Below, piece by piece: positions 1 to 10,281 of a stretch of 64,000 bases of DNA. Positions within the stretch are counted from its first letter, which is position 1; the number at the start of each line of letters is the position of its first letter. The notes beneath the pieces are model-generated. The model was given only the letters and a program-made list of their open reading frames with translations, was not told where the DNA came from and searched no databases. The translations under genes were made by a program, and so were the position numbers. The DNA is from Acidisarcina polymorpha (GTDB lineage Bacteria > Acidobacteriota > Terriglobia > Terriglobales > Acidobacteriaceae): contig NZ_CP030840.1 of the NCBI RefSeq assembly GCF_003330725.1, positions 3,162,001-3,226,000 on the forward strand, written 5' to 3'.

Positions 1-411
1 GCACGCACTGTTCCCAAACCATCCCCGGCATCTTGCCTAATGCCCGCCTTATACGTAACCCTTTTGGCCAGTGAGACTTACGCTGCCGGAGGATCTTGCG
101 ATGGCTGCCTTGTTACCTCATACCACGCTCGATCTGGCTAGGCGTTGGGAGTTTGAAAAACACGGTAAAGCCACCCACCCCTTAACCGTAACGATACCGA
201 ATCGCGCCTACACCATACCGCACCGTACCTTGTTTGTCGTTGGTGAGCACCTGTTTCCTTAGGGGGCAGTTCGGGAGGGCGACTCAGCGACGCCAAGATG
301 CGGTTCGAGACAGATCCATCGAATTTGCTGCGGAAGCTCAAGCGAATCGACCTTCACCCTTTTTCAGAATCGACAGTCAATACACGCCTTACAAATTCTC
401 AGGAGCGATCT
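1..411. other. Gene-less leader region before the TonB receptor gene
   Basis: No open frame here resembles a known protein. The only clear signal is at the right end: an AGGAG ribosome-binding site about seven bases before the ATG at 412. A promoter for the receptor gene must lie here, but I see no convincing -35/-10 pair or operator. Confidence 0.4.
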
Positions 412-3400
412 ATGACGCATCAAGTTTGCAACTTCAGTTTTCGGACGGCCTTGGCGGGAATACTTCTCATCGCGCTGATAGCTGTGGGGATCTCGGCACG
501 AGCATTTGGCCAGGGCGATCCAACCACAGCGAGCCTCAGAGGAACGATCACGGATCCAAGCGGTGCTCGCATCAACCAGGCGACGATAGTTATCAGCAGT
601 TCCGAGAAGAGCATCACCAGAACGATGCAGGCTGATTCGCAGGGTGGCTTTTCGTTCGGGCTGCTTCCGCCGTCCACATATTCGCTGAGCATAGAGGCGA
701 AAGGCTTCAAGGGGTATAAGCAGACTGGCATCACGCTCGACGCAGGACAGGCGGCGACACAAGACGTGTCGCTGACCGTCGGCGGGCAGCAGGAACAGAT
801 CGTGATTACCTCCGAAGCCCCCTTGTTGCAGACGTCCAACTCGAACATTTCTACCGATGTCGATGCGAAACAGATAGTAGAACTGCCCCTCAACCTGCGC
901 AATATCATAGGTTTAACGACACTAAATTCCTCGGTCAACAACACCACTGAGAGTCAATCGCTCTTTGGCGGGAGCGCAGCCACGAACGGAAATGCTGACC
1001 AGGACATCTCGTTCTTGAACTTCTCAGGCGGGTTCTTTGGTACCTCGGCCTTCATGCTCGACGGCGTCTGGGATACGTCCGGCGACTGGGGCGCTTCGAT
1101 CTATGTGCCGTCTGTCGACGCAGTTCAGGAATTCAAGGTTCAGAACAATTCATTTACTGCTCAATATGGTTGGAGCACCGGCAACGTCGTCGATGTTGTG
1201 ACCAAGTCCGGAACGAGCCAGTTCCACGGGAGCGCATACGAGTTTTATCGCAACTCTGCCATGGACGCCAATTTGTGGTTCGCTAACCACAACGGTCAAC
1301 CGAAGCCCGACTTCGACCGTAACCAGTATGGCGTGTCCGCGGGTGGCCCGCTCTACCTTCCCAAAATCTATAAACAGACTAACAAGACCTTCATTTTTGG
1401 TCTCTATGAGCGGCTCAAGAGCGCCACGCCTTCTTTGTCAACTGACACGGTTCCACCTGCCGCATTCCTCGCCGGGGACCTCTCCGCTTTGCTGGGCGCT
1501 CAGGTCGGGGTTGACGGCCTCGGGCGTCCAATCCTCTCTGGCCAAATTTATGATCCCAACAGCGCGCGGCAGATCACGGCAGGAACGGTCGATCCAAAAA
1601 CCGGATTAGCCGCGACTCAGACTGGATATATCAGAGATCCAGTTCCCGGCAACAATGTTGCGGCGTATACCACATTCAATCCTTTGGCGGTGAAGATGCT
1701 CTCGTATTATCCAAAACCCACGGGAGCGGGACTCACTAACAACTACACCGCGTCTGCGAGCGACCCTTCCGCTTCTCGCGAGTATCTGATTCGCGTCGAT
1801 CATAATTTCACGGGCAACACACGGATATTTGGCCGTTACTCCTACAAGCAGGAGTACAAGACCGGAACCCCGGAGACGTGGGGAGCCGACAATCCGGCCG
1901 GTCCGGGTAATCTTCGCCCAAACAACCGCTACAACATCACCGCCGGCTTCAGTCACGTATTCACCCAGACCTTCAGCATGAACTCTGTCGCCGGGTTCGA
2001 ACACTGGGGGGAACAATCCACGAACCAATCCCTGGGTTTCAAGCCGTCGACACTAGGCTTGCCCAGCTACCTGGATACTAATAGCGCTGAGTTTCCGCTT
2101 ATCAGCGTCGGCGGCGAGACCACGCTAGGACCGCGCGGGGGGCAAGAGAATACCGCGCTTCGCCCGACCGGTAGCGCCGGAGTGGACTTCCTCAAGATAA
2201 TCAACACCCACACCCTGTCTTTTGGGTTCATGGGCGTGCTATCAGAACAGAATTACGCCGGTTTGTATCAAACGTCTCTAAGCTTTGGCGGCGGCTTCAC
2301 AAACGGCCCGGATCCGGACAATCCCACGGCAAACACCGGCAGTGGTGTCGCCCAGGCCCTTTTTGGCGTCCTCGACGGTGGCAATACTGGCGTTCAGTTC
2401 AATCCAGCGATCGCCAAAAAATACGGCGGCATTTATATTCAGGACGATTGGCGTTCCACTCCCAAGCTCACACTCAACCTGGGCCTCCGCTATGAAATTC
2501 AGTATGCCCCAACCTACCGGCACAATACTGCAGGGTACTTCGATCCGCAGGTGGCAAACCCCATTGGCACCGCGATTGGTACGACGCTTCCCGGCGCGGT
2601 TGTCTTTGTAACTCCGAGTCACCGGGCAACCTACGACACCAACTACGCGAACGTCGCTCCAAGAGTAGGGTTTTCCTATAACCCAGAGCCAAAGCTTGTT
2701 TTTCGAGGGGGCTTTGGAATCTTCTTCCCACCCTCCGCATACTTGAACCAGACCACAACCGACGGGTTTTCGACGAGCACGAATGTGATCGGCGAACTCA
2801 GCGGCAGCCGAGTACCGAATCCGGCAGTGAGCATTTCAAATCCTTGGCCGCAAGGTTTGCGAGCAGTCACCGGAAACTCTCTCGGACTTTTGCAAGATGT
2901 GGGCTTCAGCACCGGCGCCTACTTTCACTCGCGCCCTTCCAGCTACGTAATGCAGTTCATGACCGGGCTCCAGTACGCTTTCGGGCCGACAAATGTATTG
3001 GACGTCACCTATGTGGGTCTGCTCGGCAGGCATCAGCTTTCTGGCGGCCTCAATGAAACTCAGCTCAACCCCGCCTACCTCTCACTAGGCACCGACGTCC
3101 TCAATGGAGGCGTACCCAATCCGTTCAACGGCTACATTGCAACCGGCCAGAGCAGTTGTAGCCTCGATCAGCCAACTGTGGCTGAAAACCAGCTTCTACA
3201 TCCCTTTCCGCAGTTCTGCGGTGTCACGCAAAACGATGCGCCTGTGGGATTTTCAAACTACAACGCCCTTCAAGTCAACTTTAAGCACCGATTCACTCAA
3301 GGCCTTGATGTTCTGGTTTCCTACACTTTCTCAAAGTTCCTCGACAATGTCGAAGGCACGAACAACTGGGCATACTCCAGCAACCAGGGCCCAGCAAACA

Positions 3401-4005
3401 ACTACAACCTTGCCGCCGAGAAAAGCGTTGACTCTGGAGACATCCCACATTCTCTGGTCGTCAACTATGTTTATTACCTCCCGGTCGGCAGAGGCAAGAA
3501 GTTCGGGTCGAATCTTAATCGGGCGACCGATGCGGTATTGGGTGGATGGCAGATCTCCGGCATCACCACGGTCAAGAGCGGCCTTCCGCTGGGCTTCTCA
3601 GGAAACAACATCAATTCCTATGGCGGCAATCCGCGGCCTGATGTTATCGGCGACCCGAAAGCAGTTCACCGTTCCGTGAACAAATGGTTCAATACGGCTG
3701 CTTTCGCGTATGCACCGTATGGAACTTTCGGCACGGCGCCGCGAAACTTCTCCAATGTGCGTGGCCCTTACTATCAGAACTGGGACCTTGCAATCTTGAA
3801 AAATTGGACCCTTCCCAAGGAAACACGGTTGCAGTTCCGTGCGGAAATGTTCAATGCTTTCAACCATCCTAACTTCTATACGCCTAATACAGGCTACGGT
3901 GGATGCGACCCAAATGCCGGTCCGAACTGCAATTCATCCTTCGGTACAATCACGCAGACGTTTTTCGCCAGGGACGTACAAATAGCAGGCAAATTCTATT
4001 GGTAG
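412..4005 (+). CDS. TonB-dependent receptor, Oar-like, with N-terminal carboxypeptidase-regulatory domain
   Basis: Outer-membrane receptor expected to import a carbohydrate or other ligand using TonB energy. The frame is open from 298, but the ATG at 412 has an AGGAG site and begins a proper signal peptide (residues 1 to about 34, ending ARAFGQ), giving 1197 residues. Residues about 40-125 form a CarboxypepD_reg-like beta-sandwich (SLRGTITDPSGA...). A plug domain follows, with the family-typical stretch SVDAVQEFKVQNNSFTAQYG and then VVTKSGTSQFHG; the remaining ~900 residues are aromatic-rich barrel strands ending in an aromatic residue (KFYW). This architecture is expanded in Acidobacteriota. 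It lies upstream of GH76 and GH31 genes on the same strand, so mannan- or glucan-derived oligosaccharide is the inferred ligand; the sequence does not prove it. Confidence 0.93.
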   Translation: MTHQVCNFSFRTALAGILLIALIAVGISARAFGQGDPTTASLRGTITDPSGARINQATIVISSSEKSITRTMQADSQGGFSFGLLPPSTYSLSIEAKGFKGYKQTGITLDAGQAATQDVSLTVGGQQEQIVITSEAPLLQTSNSNISTDVDAKQIVELPLNLRNIIGLTTLNSSVNNTTESQSLFGGSAATNGNADQDISFLNFSGGFFGTSAFMLDGVWDTSGDWGASIYVPSVDAVQEFKVQNNSFTAQYGWSTGNVVDVVTKSGTSQFHGSAYEFYRNSAMDANLWFANHNGQPKPDFDRNQYGVSAGGPLYLPKIYKQTNKTFIFGLYERLKSATPSLSTDTVPPAAFLAGDLSALLGAQVGVDGLGRPILSGQIYDPNSARQITAGTVDPKTGLAATQTGYIRDPVPGNNVAAYTTFNPLAVKMLSYYPKPTGAGLTNNYTASASDPSASREYLIRVDHNFTGNTRIFGRYSYKQEYKTGTPETWGADNPAGPGNLRPNNRYNITAGFSHVFTQTFSMNSVAGFEHWGEQSTNQSLGFKPSTLGLPSYLDTNSAEFPLISVGGETTLGPRGGQENTALRPTGSAGVDFLKIINTHTLSFGFMGVLSEQNYAGLYQTSLSFGGGFTNGPDPDNPTANTGSGVAQALFGVLDGGNTGVQFNPAIAKKYGGIYIQDDWRSTPKLTLNLGLRYEIQYAPTYRHNTAGYFDPQVANPIGTAIGTTLPGAVVFVTPSHRATYDTNYANVAPRVGFSYNPEPKLVFRGGFGIFFPPSAYLNQTTTDGFSTSTNVIGELSGSRVPNPAVSISNPWPQGLRAVTGNSLGLLQDVGFSTGAYFHSRPSSYVMQFMTGLQYAFGPTNVLDVTYVGLLGRHQLSGGLNETQLNPAYLSLGTDVLNGGVPNPFNGYIATGQSSCSLDQPTVAENQLLHPFPQFCGVTQNDAPVGFSNYNALQVNFKHRFTQGLDVLVSYTFSKFLDNVEGTNNWAYSSNQGPANNYNLAAEKSVDSGDIPHSLVVNYVYYLPVGRGKKFGSNLNRATDAVLGGWQISGITTVKSGLPLGFSGNNINSYGGNPRPDVIGDPKAVHRSVNKWFNTAAFAYAPYGTFGTAPRNFSNVRGPYYQNWDLAILKNWTLPKETRLQFRAEMFNAFNHPNFYTPNTGYGGCDPNAGPNCNSSFGTITQTFFARDVQIAGKFYW

Positions 4006-4390
4006 AGCCATGCAGCGCGTCTTTACTCGTATATCGATGAGGCCCTTACCTCCCGGCCAGCACTCTTTGTGGGCCAGGAACTTCAATTCCACTCCGATTG
4101 AAGATATGACTAGTAACATCACTACCGTTGAGCCGACCTCCTTTTGGCGAGCAGTTGTAAGGCTGCATCACGGACTTGTCTGCTTGAGAAGCGACAGAAC
4201 GAATGACGCAATGATCGACCCAGATCAGTCGTAGCCACACAAGGACTCTTTGGACATTACCTTGTTACCTGCCACAACCCTAGCCATCTATGAACCCTCC
4301 AGCGAAGCGGGGCTTCATACGTCGATGCAAGTTGAGCAGCCGGGTGTGAGAAGATGCCACGCTCAAACGCAGCACCACAGGAGACTTTAG
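4006..4390. other. Intergenic region between TonB receptor and GH76 genes
   Basis: About 385 bases with no supported gene. Short frames on both strands have no recognisable product. The gap is long enough to hold a separate promoter for the GH76 gene, which has its own AGGAG site about nine bases before its ATG. No clear terminator was found. Confidence 0.4.
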
Positions 4391-6580
4391 ATGAAACATA
4401 TACGCGTGGTACTTCACACCCTGACATTTGCTTGCGCGGCCGTATCGTGCTTGCTCCCGGCTAGGCCCGCGCATGCTCAGATAACTGAAATTCCAAACGA
4501 AGCCAACCCAGCTATGGCTGCTTACAATGCCGGTTTCTTGGTTCAGGCCAACGGGCAGACTTTCTATACAAATGGTTACCAGCAAGGCACAGTGGCTGAT
4601 GTCGAAGGAGGTTGGACAGGCGACCAGGACCTTTATGTGCTTGAAGATCGGTATGAATACACGCACAATATAAACGACTTGAACCTCATCAACGCAGCGT
4701 TAACTTCAATGCTTACCAGCCCCTCATGGCTTGGCAACGGCGGCTATATTACCGAGGACTACGAGCCTGCCGGAGTCACGCCGTCCAATCCGTGCACAGC
4801 CAACTGCCCCGATGGTTGGAACGATGATATCGGATGGACCACGGCTTTATACGCCCGTGGCTATCTGTATACGGGAAATCAGGCTTACTTAACAGAAGCC
4901 GAGAAAGGCTGGACCTTTGTCATGGACGGCCGTCCGGGCGACTCCAACGGTGGAGGGTGGAACTCCCAGTATGGCGGTATTACCGAGACAAACTTCGATC
5001 AAGGAAACTGCCAGGTCAGCAATTCGAATTTCGTTTACGCCGGCGTCTGGCTGTACGAGGCCACCGGAAATACGACATACCTCAATGGCGCTGAAGCGAT
5101 CTACGCTTGGGAGCGCAAGTATCTGGTTAATACTACGGGCAGCACCATCAACAACTCGCAAGGAACCTGGTTGCCATGGCAGGTTATGGGATGTACGAGC
5201 GATCCGCAAGGCGATGTGTCAACTTACGCAAATGACAACGTTTTTGATAACGGAGGCGTCATCTACGCGGCAACCGAACTCTACCGCGTGACCGGTAACC
5301 AGCAGTACTACAATGATGCGTTGGGGATCATCAACCACGTCTACGGCGAATATAATCCCACCGCGAATCCCCCTCAGCCTCTCAGCACGGATAACCCTAT
5401 CAGCAACACGGCTAACTATAATAACCAATACATGCCCCAGAACTACGTCTTTACGCGTGCTCTGAGCAACTTCCTTACAGTTGCGAGTGGATGGTGGAGT
5501 TCTCCGTACGCCACGTGGGAGCTAAACAATGCCCTGGACGCGTGGAACATTCGCAACAGCCAGGATCTTATGTGGAATACCTGGAACCAGCAGACGCCCG
5601 TGCTAAACACACCGACAAGTGGGGAACAAGAGCCTGGCGCTATGGATGTGAGCTCCGGCGACGCTATATGGCAGCAATTTCCTCCTCCCACGATGAACCT
5701 GGCCGGCACCTATGAGATCCAAAACGTCAACAGCGGATTGGCGCTCAATGTCTCTGGAGCCTCGACCGCGAACGGAGCGGAGGTGATTCAGTATCCTTTC
5801 TCCAGCGGACAGAACAATTCTCTGTGGACCCTTGTCCCGACCAGCGGCGGCTATTACCACATCAACAATGTCAACAGCGGCATGGTTTTAAATGTCTCGG
5901 CAGGCGGTCCAGGCGGCTCGGGGATCAACGGAGCGGCAATCATCCAGTGGTCGGCGCAGGGCATGATTCCGGGAAACGACCAATGGATGCCGGTGCAGAA
6001 CTCGGACGGAACATTCTCCTTCTATAACCTTTATAGCAAGCAGGCCTTGGACGTGCCCGGGGCGAGCACCGCGAGCACAACGCAACTAGATCAGTGGTTT
6101 GCCAACGGCACGCCGGCGCAGAAGTTCAACCTCATTCAACCGAGCCTTAACCTGTCTGGAACCTATGAAATCCGGAACGCCAACAGCGGTCTGGCAGTGA
6201 ATGTTTTCGGCGGCTCAACCTCCAACGGGGCAGAGATCATTCAGTGGCCTTTCAGCGGCGGAGCCACAAACGCGGAGTGGAGATTCGTTTCCGCAAGCCC
6301 CGGCTACTATCGGATACAGAATGTAAACAGTGGCCTTTACTTAAACGTGACAGGAGCTTCAACAGCATTCGGTGCTCCCATTGTCCAATGGAGTACGTCG
6401 GAAACTAACAACGACCAGTGGAGAATAGTGCAAAACTCCAACGGAACATATTCGTTCTACAACGCATACAGCACAGAGGCGCTCGATGTTCCCGGGGCAA
6501 GCACTACAAGCGGCACCCAACTCGACCAATATGGGGAAAATGGCACTCCTGCACAGCAGTTCAACTTGATTAGCCAATAA
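4391..6580 (+). CDS. Secreted GH76 alpha-1,6-mannanase with two ricin-type beta-trefoil modules
   Basis: Predicted secreted endo-mannanase. A signal peptide ends at PAHA (about residue 29). Residues about 35-420 match glycoside hydrolase family 76: aromatic-rich alpha-toroid repeats and the catalytic Asp pair in GWNDDIGWT (D145, D146). From about residue 436 there are two successive RicinB_lectin_2-like domains of roughly 145 residues each, starting GTYEIQNVNSGLALNV and GTYEIRNANSGLAVNV and each ending in a QLDQ...GTPAQ.FNLI unit; they are clearly internal duplicates and probably bind galactose or mannose polymers. Family GH76 cleaves alpha-1,6-mannan backbones such as fungal cell-wall mannan. 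It sits between the TonB receptor and a LacI remnant, consistent with a fungal-polysaccharide utilisation locus. The exact substrate is inferred. Confidence 0.92.
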   Translation: MKHIRVVLHTLTFACAAVSCLLPARPAHAQITEIPNEANPAMAAYNAGFLVQANGQTFYTNGYQQGTVADVEGGWTGDQDLYVLEDRYEYTHNINDLNLINAALTSMLTSPSWLGNGGYITEDYEPAGVTPSNPCTANCPDGWNDDIGWTTALYARGYLYTGNQAYLTEAEKGWTFVMDGRPGDSNGGGWNSQYGGITETNFDQGNCQVSNSNFVYAGVWLYEATGNTTYLNGAEAIYAWERKYLVNTTGSTINNSQGTWLPWQVMGCTSDPQGDVSTYANDNVFDNGGVIYAATELYRVTGNQQYYNDALGIINHVYGEYNPTANPPQPLSTDNPISNTANYNNQYMPQNYVFTRALSNFLTVASGWWSSPYATWELNNALDAWNIRNSQDLMWNTWNQQTPVLNTPTSGEQEPGAMDVSSGDAIWQQFPPPTMNLAGTYEIQNVNSGLALNVSGASTANGAEVIQYPFSSGQNNSLWTLVPTSGGYYHINNVNSGMVLNVSAGGPGGSGINGAAIIQWSAQGMIPGNDQWMPVQNSDGTFSFYNLYSKQALDVPGASTASTTQLDQWFANGTPAQKFNLIQPSLNLSGTYEIRNANSGLAVNVFGGSTSNGAEIIQWPFSGGATNAEWRFVSASPGYYRIQNVNSGLYLNVTGASTAFGAPIVQWSTSETNNDQWRIVQNSNGTYSFYNAYSTEALDVPGASTTSGTQLDQYGENGTPAQQFNLISQ

Positions 6581-6618
6581 ACAGCGCGCTGCAAGAGGTT
6601 ATTAGAAACGCTCTCAAG

Positions 6619-6647
6619 CGCAGAGCTTCACGAAGGGAAGCTCTGCG
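6619..6647 (+). terminator. Hairpin downstream of GH76 gene
   Basis: A perfect 11-base inverted repeat, CGCAGAGCTTC / GAAGCTCTGCG, with a 7-base loop begins 39 bases after the GH76 stop codon. There is only a weak T-rich tail, so it may be a terminator or an mRNA-stabilising stem. Confidence 0.5.
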
Positions 6648-6770
6648 TGGATCCCGATTTGGTGGTTGTACTTGAAGAATCTCAAACGAGCATATATACG
6701 CGGAGTATCTTGAACGAGTTCCATAGGTTCGCAGGAGGGATGATGCCGTCTCCTGGTGGAGGATATAGCC

Positions 6771-7187
6771 TTGCACCTGTACATCAACGTTCATGATGAT
6801 CCAGCAAAACCGAAGGCACCCACACTTGTTGATGTTGCTCGAGAGGCGGGTGTCTCATTAAAGATAGCCTCACGCGTGCTCAACGGGTCCGCTCGCGTCA
6901 AAGAAGAGGTAGTGAATTGTGTTCGTGATGTCATGAGTCGTCTGAATTATCGTCCTAATGAGCTTGCGCGAGGATTAAGAGCACAGAAATCCGCAGCCAT
7001 CGAAATGATCGTCGTCGATTCGTCCAATCCGTTCACCGCAAGCGTCGTCAAGGCTGTTCATGAGATCGCCCGGGCCAACGGATACATGGTGGTTCTGGCA
7101 AGTTCGGGAGGCTATCCTGCCGCTGAACATTTTCACATCGTCCTGTCTGAGCGGACGCCCACGTTGCAAGATGCAATGGAAATATAG
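6771..7187 (+). pseudogene. Truncated LacI-family transcriptional regulator
   Basis: The frame encodes a complete LacI helix-turn-helix (PTLVDVAREAGVSLKIASRVLNG) and hinge (RPNELARGLRAQKSAAI), then the start of the sugar-binding domain (VDSSNPFTASVVKAVHEIARANGYMVVLASS). After that the homology stops and the protein ends at about 140 residues, against about 340 for the family. A TTG at 6771 has a GGAGG about eight bases upstream; a GTG at 6756 is also in frame. LacI proteins need the lost domain for dimerisation and inducer binding, so this is probably non-functional, or at most a DNA-binding fragment. Its place between GH76 and GH31 suggests that it once controlled this locus. Confidence 0.8.
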
Positions 7188-7442
7188 ACCGCAATGAGGT
7201 TACATGGTGGGAGCAGGATCGCTTTAGCTTCTTTAGCAACCTATCGATAAACGTCCGGTCTGTAAATGATATCGCTTAATGGTCACAAGATGACGATAGG
7301 CGTAGGATTGATTGATATGTTTAGTTATCCGTATGTAACTTGCTGTCCATTCAGCTATGGCAGGTTGATGTTCATTGTTTACGGCTTGGACTTACCGTAA
7401 CTAACGCTAGTTATTACCATACGCATAGTCATCTCAGAAAAT

Positions 7443-9614
7443 ATGATCACTCGACGCAGCGCTCGCGAAGTTTGTTTTGGCATTGTCACTTTTTTGGTTG
7501 GAATCCAGTTCTCTGCCGCACAGAGCAGCATTTCAAGCAGCAATGGAGCCCGCGATGCCCCTAAGAACGTCCCCGCGCCCCTCGTGATCGTACGTCCGGC
7601 CATTGTGCCAGGTGTCTTTCACGTCGTGGTGGATGCGTTGCCCGACGCAGCAGTGCCGCCGGCGAGCCCCTTCGTCGTCGCACCAAGCGAGTCGGTTCCG
7701 CCTCTCGTTGGAGACCATTCCTCCGGGACGCTGACGGGTGATCCAGCAGATATATCGAATCCGCTTGTTCTAAAGTCGCCTGCAGGCAACATATTGCTGA
7801 CGCTGAAGAGCGTCGCCTCGGACAGAGCCTCGACGACCTTCACATTCGAGCACGATCCGCATGACCGATTTTACGGCAATGGCAATGAAAGTGAAAACCA
7901 TGCCGGGCCGCTCGTTCACACCTCCGGCAAACAGGTAGTCGTAAATGGCGCCACCACCGTACCTTATATCTGGTCGCCGTCCGGCTATGGCATATTGGTG
8001 GCCAACGATATTTTCGACGTCAATCGGCATATTGTATGGTCGGATTTCAACGGAACCCTAACCTGGACGGTGCCTGACGAGTTCGCCGACATCTACCTGA
8101 TTGCTGCGGCGGACAGCGCGGGTGTGCTCGGCGACTACGCCCGTCTAACTGGATCGGCGCCCATCCCTCCCCGATGGACTTTCGGGTTCATGCTCAGCCG
8201 GTGGGGATACAAAGATGCCAGCGACGTACAGGACAAATGGCAGGAATTCCGCGACCGAAAAATACCCGTCGATGCTTTCATATACGACTACGATTGGTAT
8301 GTAAACGACTGGCAGTTCAATCCCGCGACTTTTCCCGACCCTGCTACCAATCTCGCGAAGATGAATGAGATGAACCTGCATTTTGTCGGTATCCGAAAAC
8401 CGCGCGTCGAGGGCGTCCACGCCGACTACGCCAAGGGCCAGGGTTGGGCTATTCCAGCACCCTTCGGGACGGACGTGCGCTTCGATATTACGCGTGCGCG
8501 TGCCTGGTGGTGGAACCATCAACTACCGCTGCTGAAGACAGGTGTCGACGGCTGGTGGAACGACGAGGCCGAACAAGCTTACGATGAATTTTTCTACATG
8601 TCGCAGCAGCAGTATCTAGGAGGCCGCGCAGCGAGCTCGAACCGGCAGTGGTCGATCAACCGAGCGTTTTCTCCTGGCTTGCAGCACTATGGCGCAGCGG
8701 TATGGACTGGGGACATCAACTCCGATTGGGAGACGTTTCGCGAGCAGCCGGGAACCCTTCTCAACTGGACTTTGGCAGGGATGCCTTACGTCTCCCAAGA
8801 TTCCGGTGGATTTCAGAGTACCCCCACGCCGGAGCTCTACACGCGCTGGATCGAAGAGGCGGTCTTCGTCCCAATAATGCGTGCGCACGGCACTCACAAC
8901 TCTCCGCGATGGCCCTGGGCTTTTGGCGACGCCGGGCTCGCGGCGATGACAAAAGCGATCGATCTGCGCTATCGGCTCATTCCTTATATCTACACGCTTG
9001 CTGATGCAAACTATCGCACCGGCCTGCCGCCGATGCGACCTCTGTTCCTGGAGTTTCCGGACGACCGGGCAACGTGGTCGTTGAATGACGAGTGGATGCT
9101 AGGCGATCGGGTGCTGGCCGCGCCTGTGCTGAAAATGGGCGGCGAACGCAAGGTTTATCTGCCGGCAGGCGGCTGGTTCGACGGAAATACGGGCAAGGCC
9201 GTAGCCGGAGGGCAAATGCTGGATCTTTCTCCAGTTCCACTGGACGTCATTCCGTTTTACGTGCGCGCAGGCACTATATTACCTATGGGTCCAGTGACGC
9301 AGTCGACAGCAGAAGCCGAGGATCCGCTCGAGATGCGCATCTATCCTGGAGCCAACGCGGCCTTCTCGCTCTACGAAGACGATGGCAATACCTATAGTTA
9401 CGAGACAGGCTCCTTCACTCGCATTCCAATGCAATGGGACGACCGCAGACGCAAACTTACCATAAGCGATAGACAAGGTTCCTATCCGGGGATGCTGACT
9501 ACACGCCACTTAGTAATCGCGCTCCCCGACGGCAGCAAGAAACAAGTGACCTATATGGGAAACAAACTGACTGTGCGATGCGGCAAGGGCCTACGAAGAA
9601 CACAAGGAGAATAG
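7443..9614 (+). CDS. Secreted GH31 alpha-glucosidase / alpha-xylosidase
   Basis: Exo-acting glycosidase of family 31, 723 residues with an N-terminal signal peptide (to about SAAQ at residue 28), so periplasmic or secreted. After an N-terminal beta-sandwich with the characteristic HDRFYGNGNE turn, the (beta/alpha)8 barrel starts near PPRWTFGFMLSRWGY. The catalytic nucleophile is the Asp of GWWNDEAEQ (D374), and the acid/base Asp is in AVWTGDINSDW (about D424). The C-terminal part holds the usual beta domains (LPAGGWFDG...). Substrate is uncertain within the family: alpha-glucosides, xylosides or galactosides. It follows the GH76 gene and LacI remnant and probably finishes degradation of imported or released oligosaccharides. 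Confidence 0.92.
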   Translation: MITRRSAREVCFGIVTFLVGIQFSAAQSSISSSNGARDAPKNVPAPLVIVRPAIVPGVFHVVVDALPDAAVPPASPFVVAPSESVPPLVGDHSSGTLTGDPADISNPLVLKSPAGNILLTLKSVASDRASTTFTFEHDPHDRFYGNGNESENHAGPLVHTSGKQVVVNGATTVPYIWSPSGYGILVANDIFDVNRHIVWSDFNGTLTWTVPDEFADIYLIAAADSAGVLGDYARLTGSAPIPPRWTFGFMLSRWGYKDASDVQDKWQEFRDRKIPVDAFIYDYDWYVNDWQFNPATFPDPATNLAKMNEMNLHFVGIRKPRVEGVHADYAKGQGWAIPAPFGTDVRFDITRARAWWWNHQLPLLKTGVDGWWNDEAEQAYDEFFYMSQQQYLGGRAASSNRQWSINRAFSPGLQHYGAAVWTGDINSDWETFREQPGTLLNWTLAGMPYVSQDSGGFQSTPTPELYTRWIEEAVFVPIMRAHGTHNSPRWPWAFGDAGLAAMTKAIDLRYRLIPYIYTLADANYRTGLPPMRPLFLEFPDDRATWSLNDEWMLGDRVLAAPVLKMGGERKVYLPAGGWFDGNTGKAVAGGQMLDLSPVPLDVIPFYVRAGTILPMGPVTQSTAEAEDPLEMRIYPGANAAFSLYEDDGNTYSYETGSFTRIPMQWDDRRRKLTISDRQGSYPGMLTTRHLVIALPDGSKKQVTYMGNKLTVRCGKGLRRTQGE

Positions 9615-10020
9615 TTGAAGGCGCGGCGAATGGAGGATAAATGTCATCACCTCTGCTGTCGGTTCCGTCCGCCGTTTGCGCTACTGCTTTTGGTGGCACT
9701 GGATTAACTCTGAGGCTCATCCGATGGTACAGGCCTTCAAATTAGCAGAGGCGTAGAACCTTTCCTGGTCAGGCGACAGAGCCTGCTCCATCCGATCAAT
9801 TGCCGGTTTGCCCAGCGTGCTTTGAGCGACTGTTCATAGAAGGCAATCCGCTTACCGGGAGTGTTGACCACTTGCAATTCCTCTTCTCACTGCCAGATGA
9901 ACAACACACACAAGTACCCACCTGTTTATTGGTTGCTTGGGGGAGTTATTGAGAGATTGTCGAATTGATTGGTATGTCATAGTCGGTAAAGGCCGCCCGA
10001 TCTGACCGGTCTGGTATGGA
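9615..10020. other. Region without supported gene after GH31
   Basis: Only short frames with no recognisable product are present. Given the gene fragments immediately downstream, this is probably decayed DNA rather than a true regulatory spacer. Confidence 0.35.
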
Positions 10021-10281
10021 GTATGCCCAGCAACCTTCCATAGCCAGTTCAAGGCGACTACTGCAATGAGTCCGCTGCAGTATCAGAGACAGTTAGGTCT
10101 GTTGTATGCGCGACGGCCAATGCTCACACGTGGATCGAACGTCGAGACCGCCGCGATACAAGCCAATTACGAGAGTGCGTCGCAGTTCAACCGCGAGTAC
10201 GCCCGCATATTCGGCCGCCCTCCCCGCCGCGATGTACATGCACTTGAAGCGGCGCCTGTGGATTCTGCCGGGCACATGTGA
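10021..10281 (+). pseudogene. AraC-family regulator, C-terminal remnant
   Basis: Reading through the ATG at 10066 in frame from 10021 gives CPATFHSQFKATTAMSPLQ, followed by a stretch ending ESASQFNREYARIFGRPPRRD. This is the second half of an AraC helix-turn-helix domain, including the conserved SPLQYQ and SQFNREY.R.FG.PP signatures. The N-terminal sensor domain and the first helix-turn-helix are missing. It is a dead 3' fragment of an AraC gene of the cupin-6 type. Confidence 0.7.

Noticed and set aside
71-262. Short + strand ORF before the TonB gene
   Set aside because: No ribosome site, no recognisable domain, and overlapping equally long frames on the other strand.
298-411. Upstream start for the TonB receptor at 298
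   Set aside because: It would put 38 charged residues before the signal peptide; the ATG at 412 has an AGGAG site.
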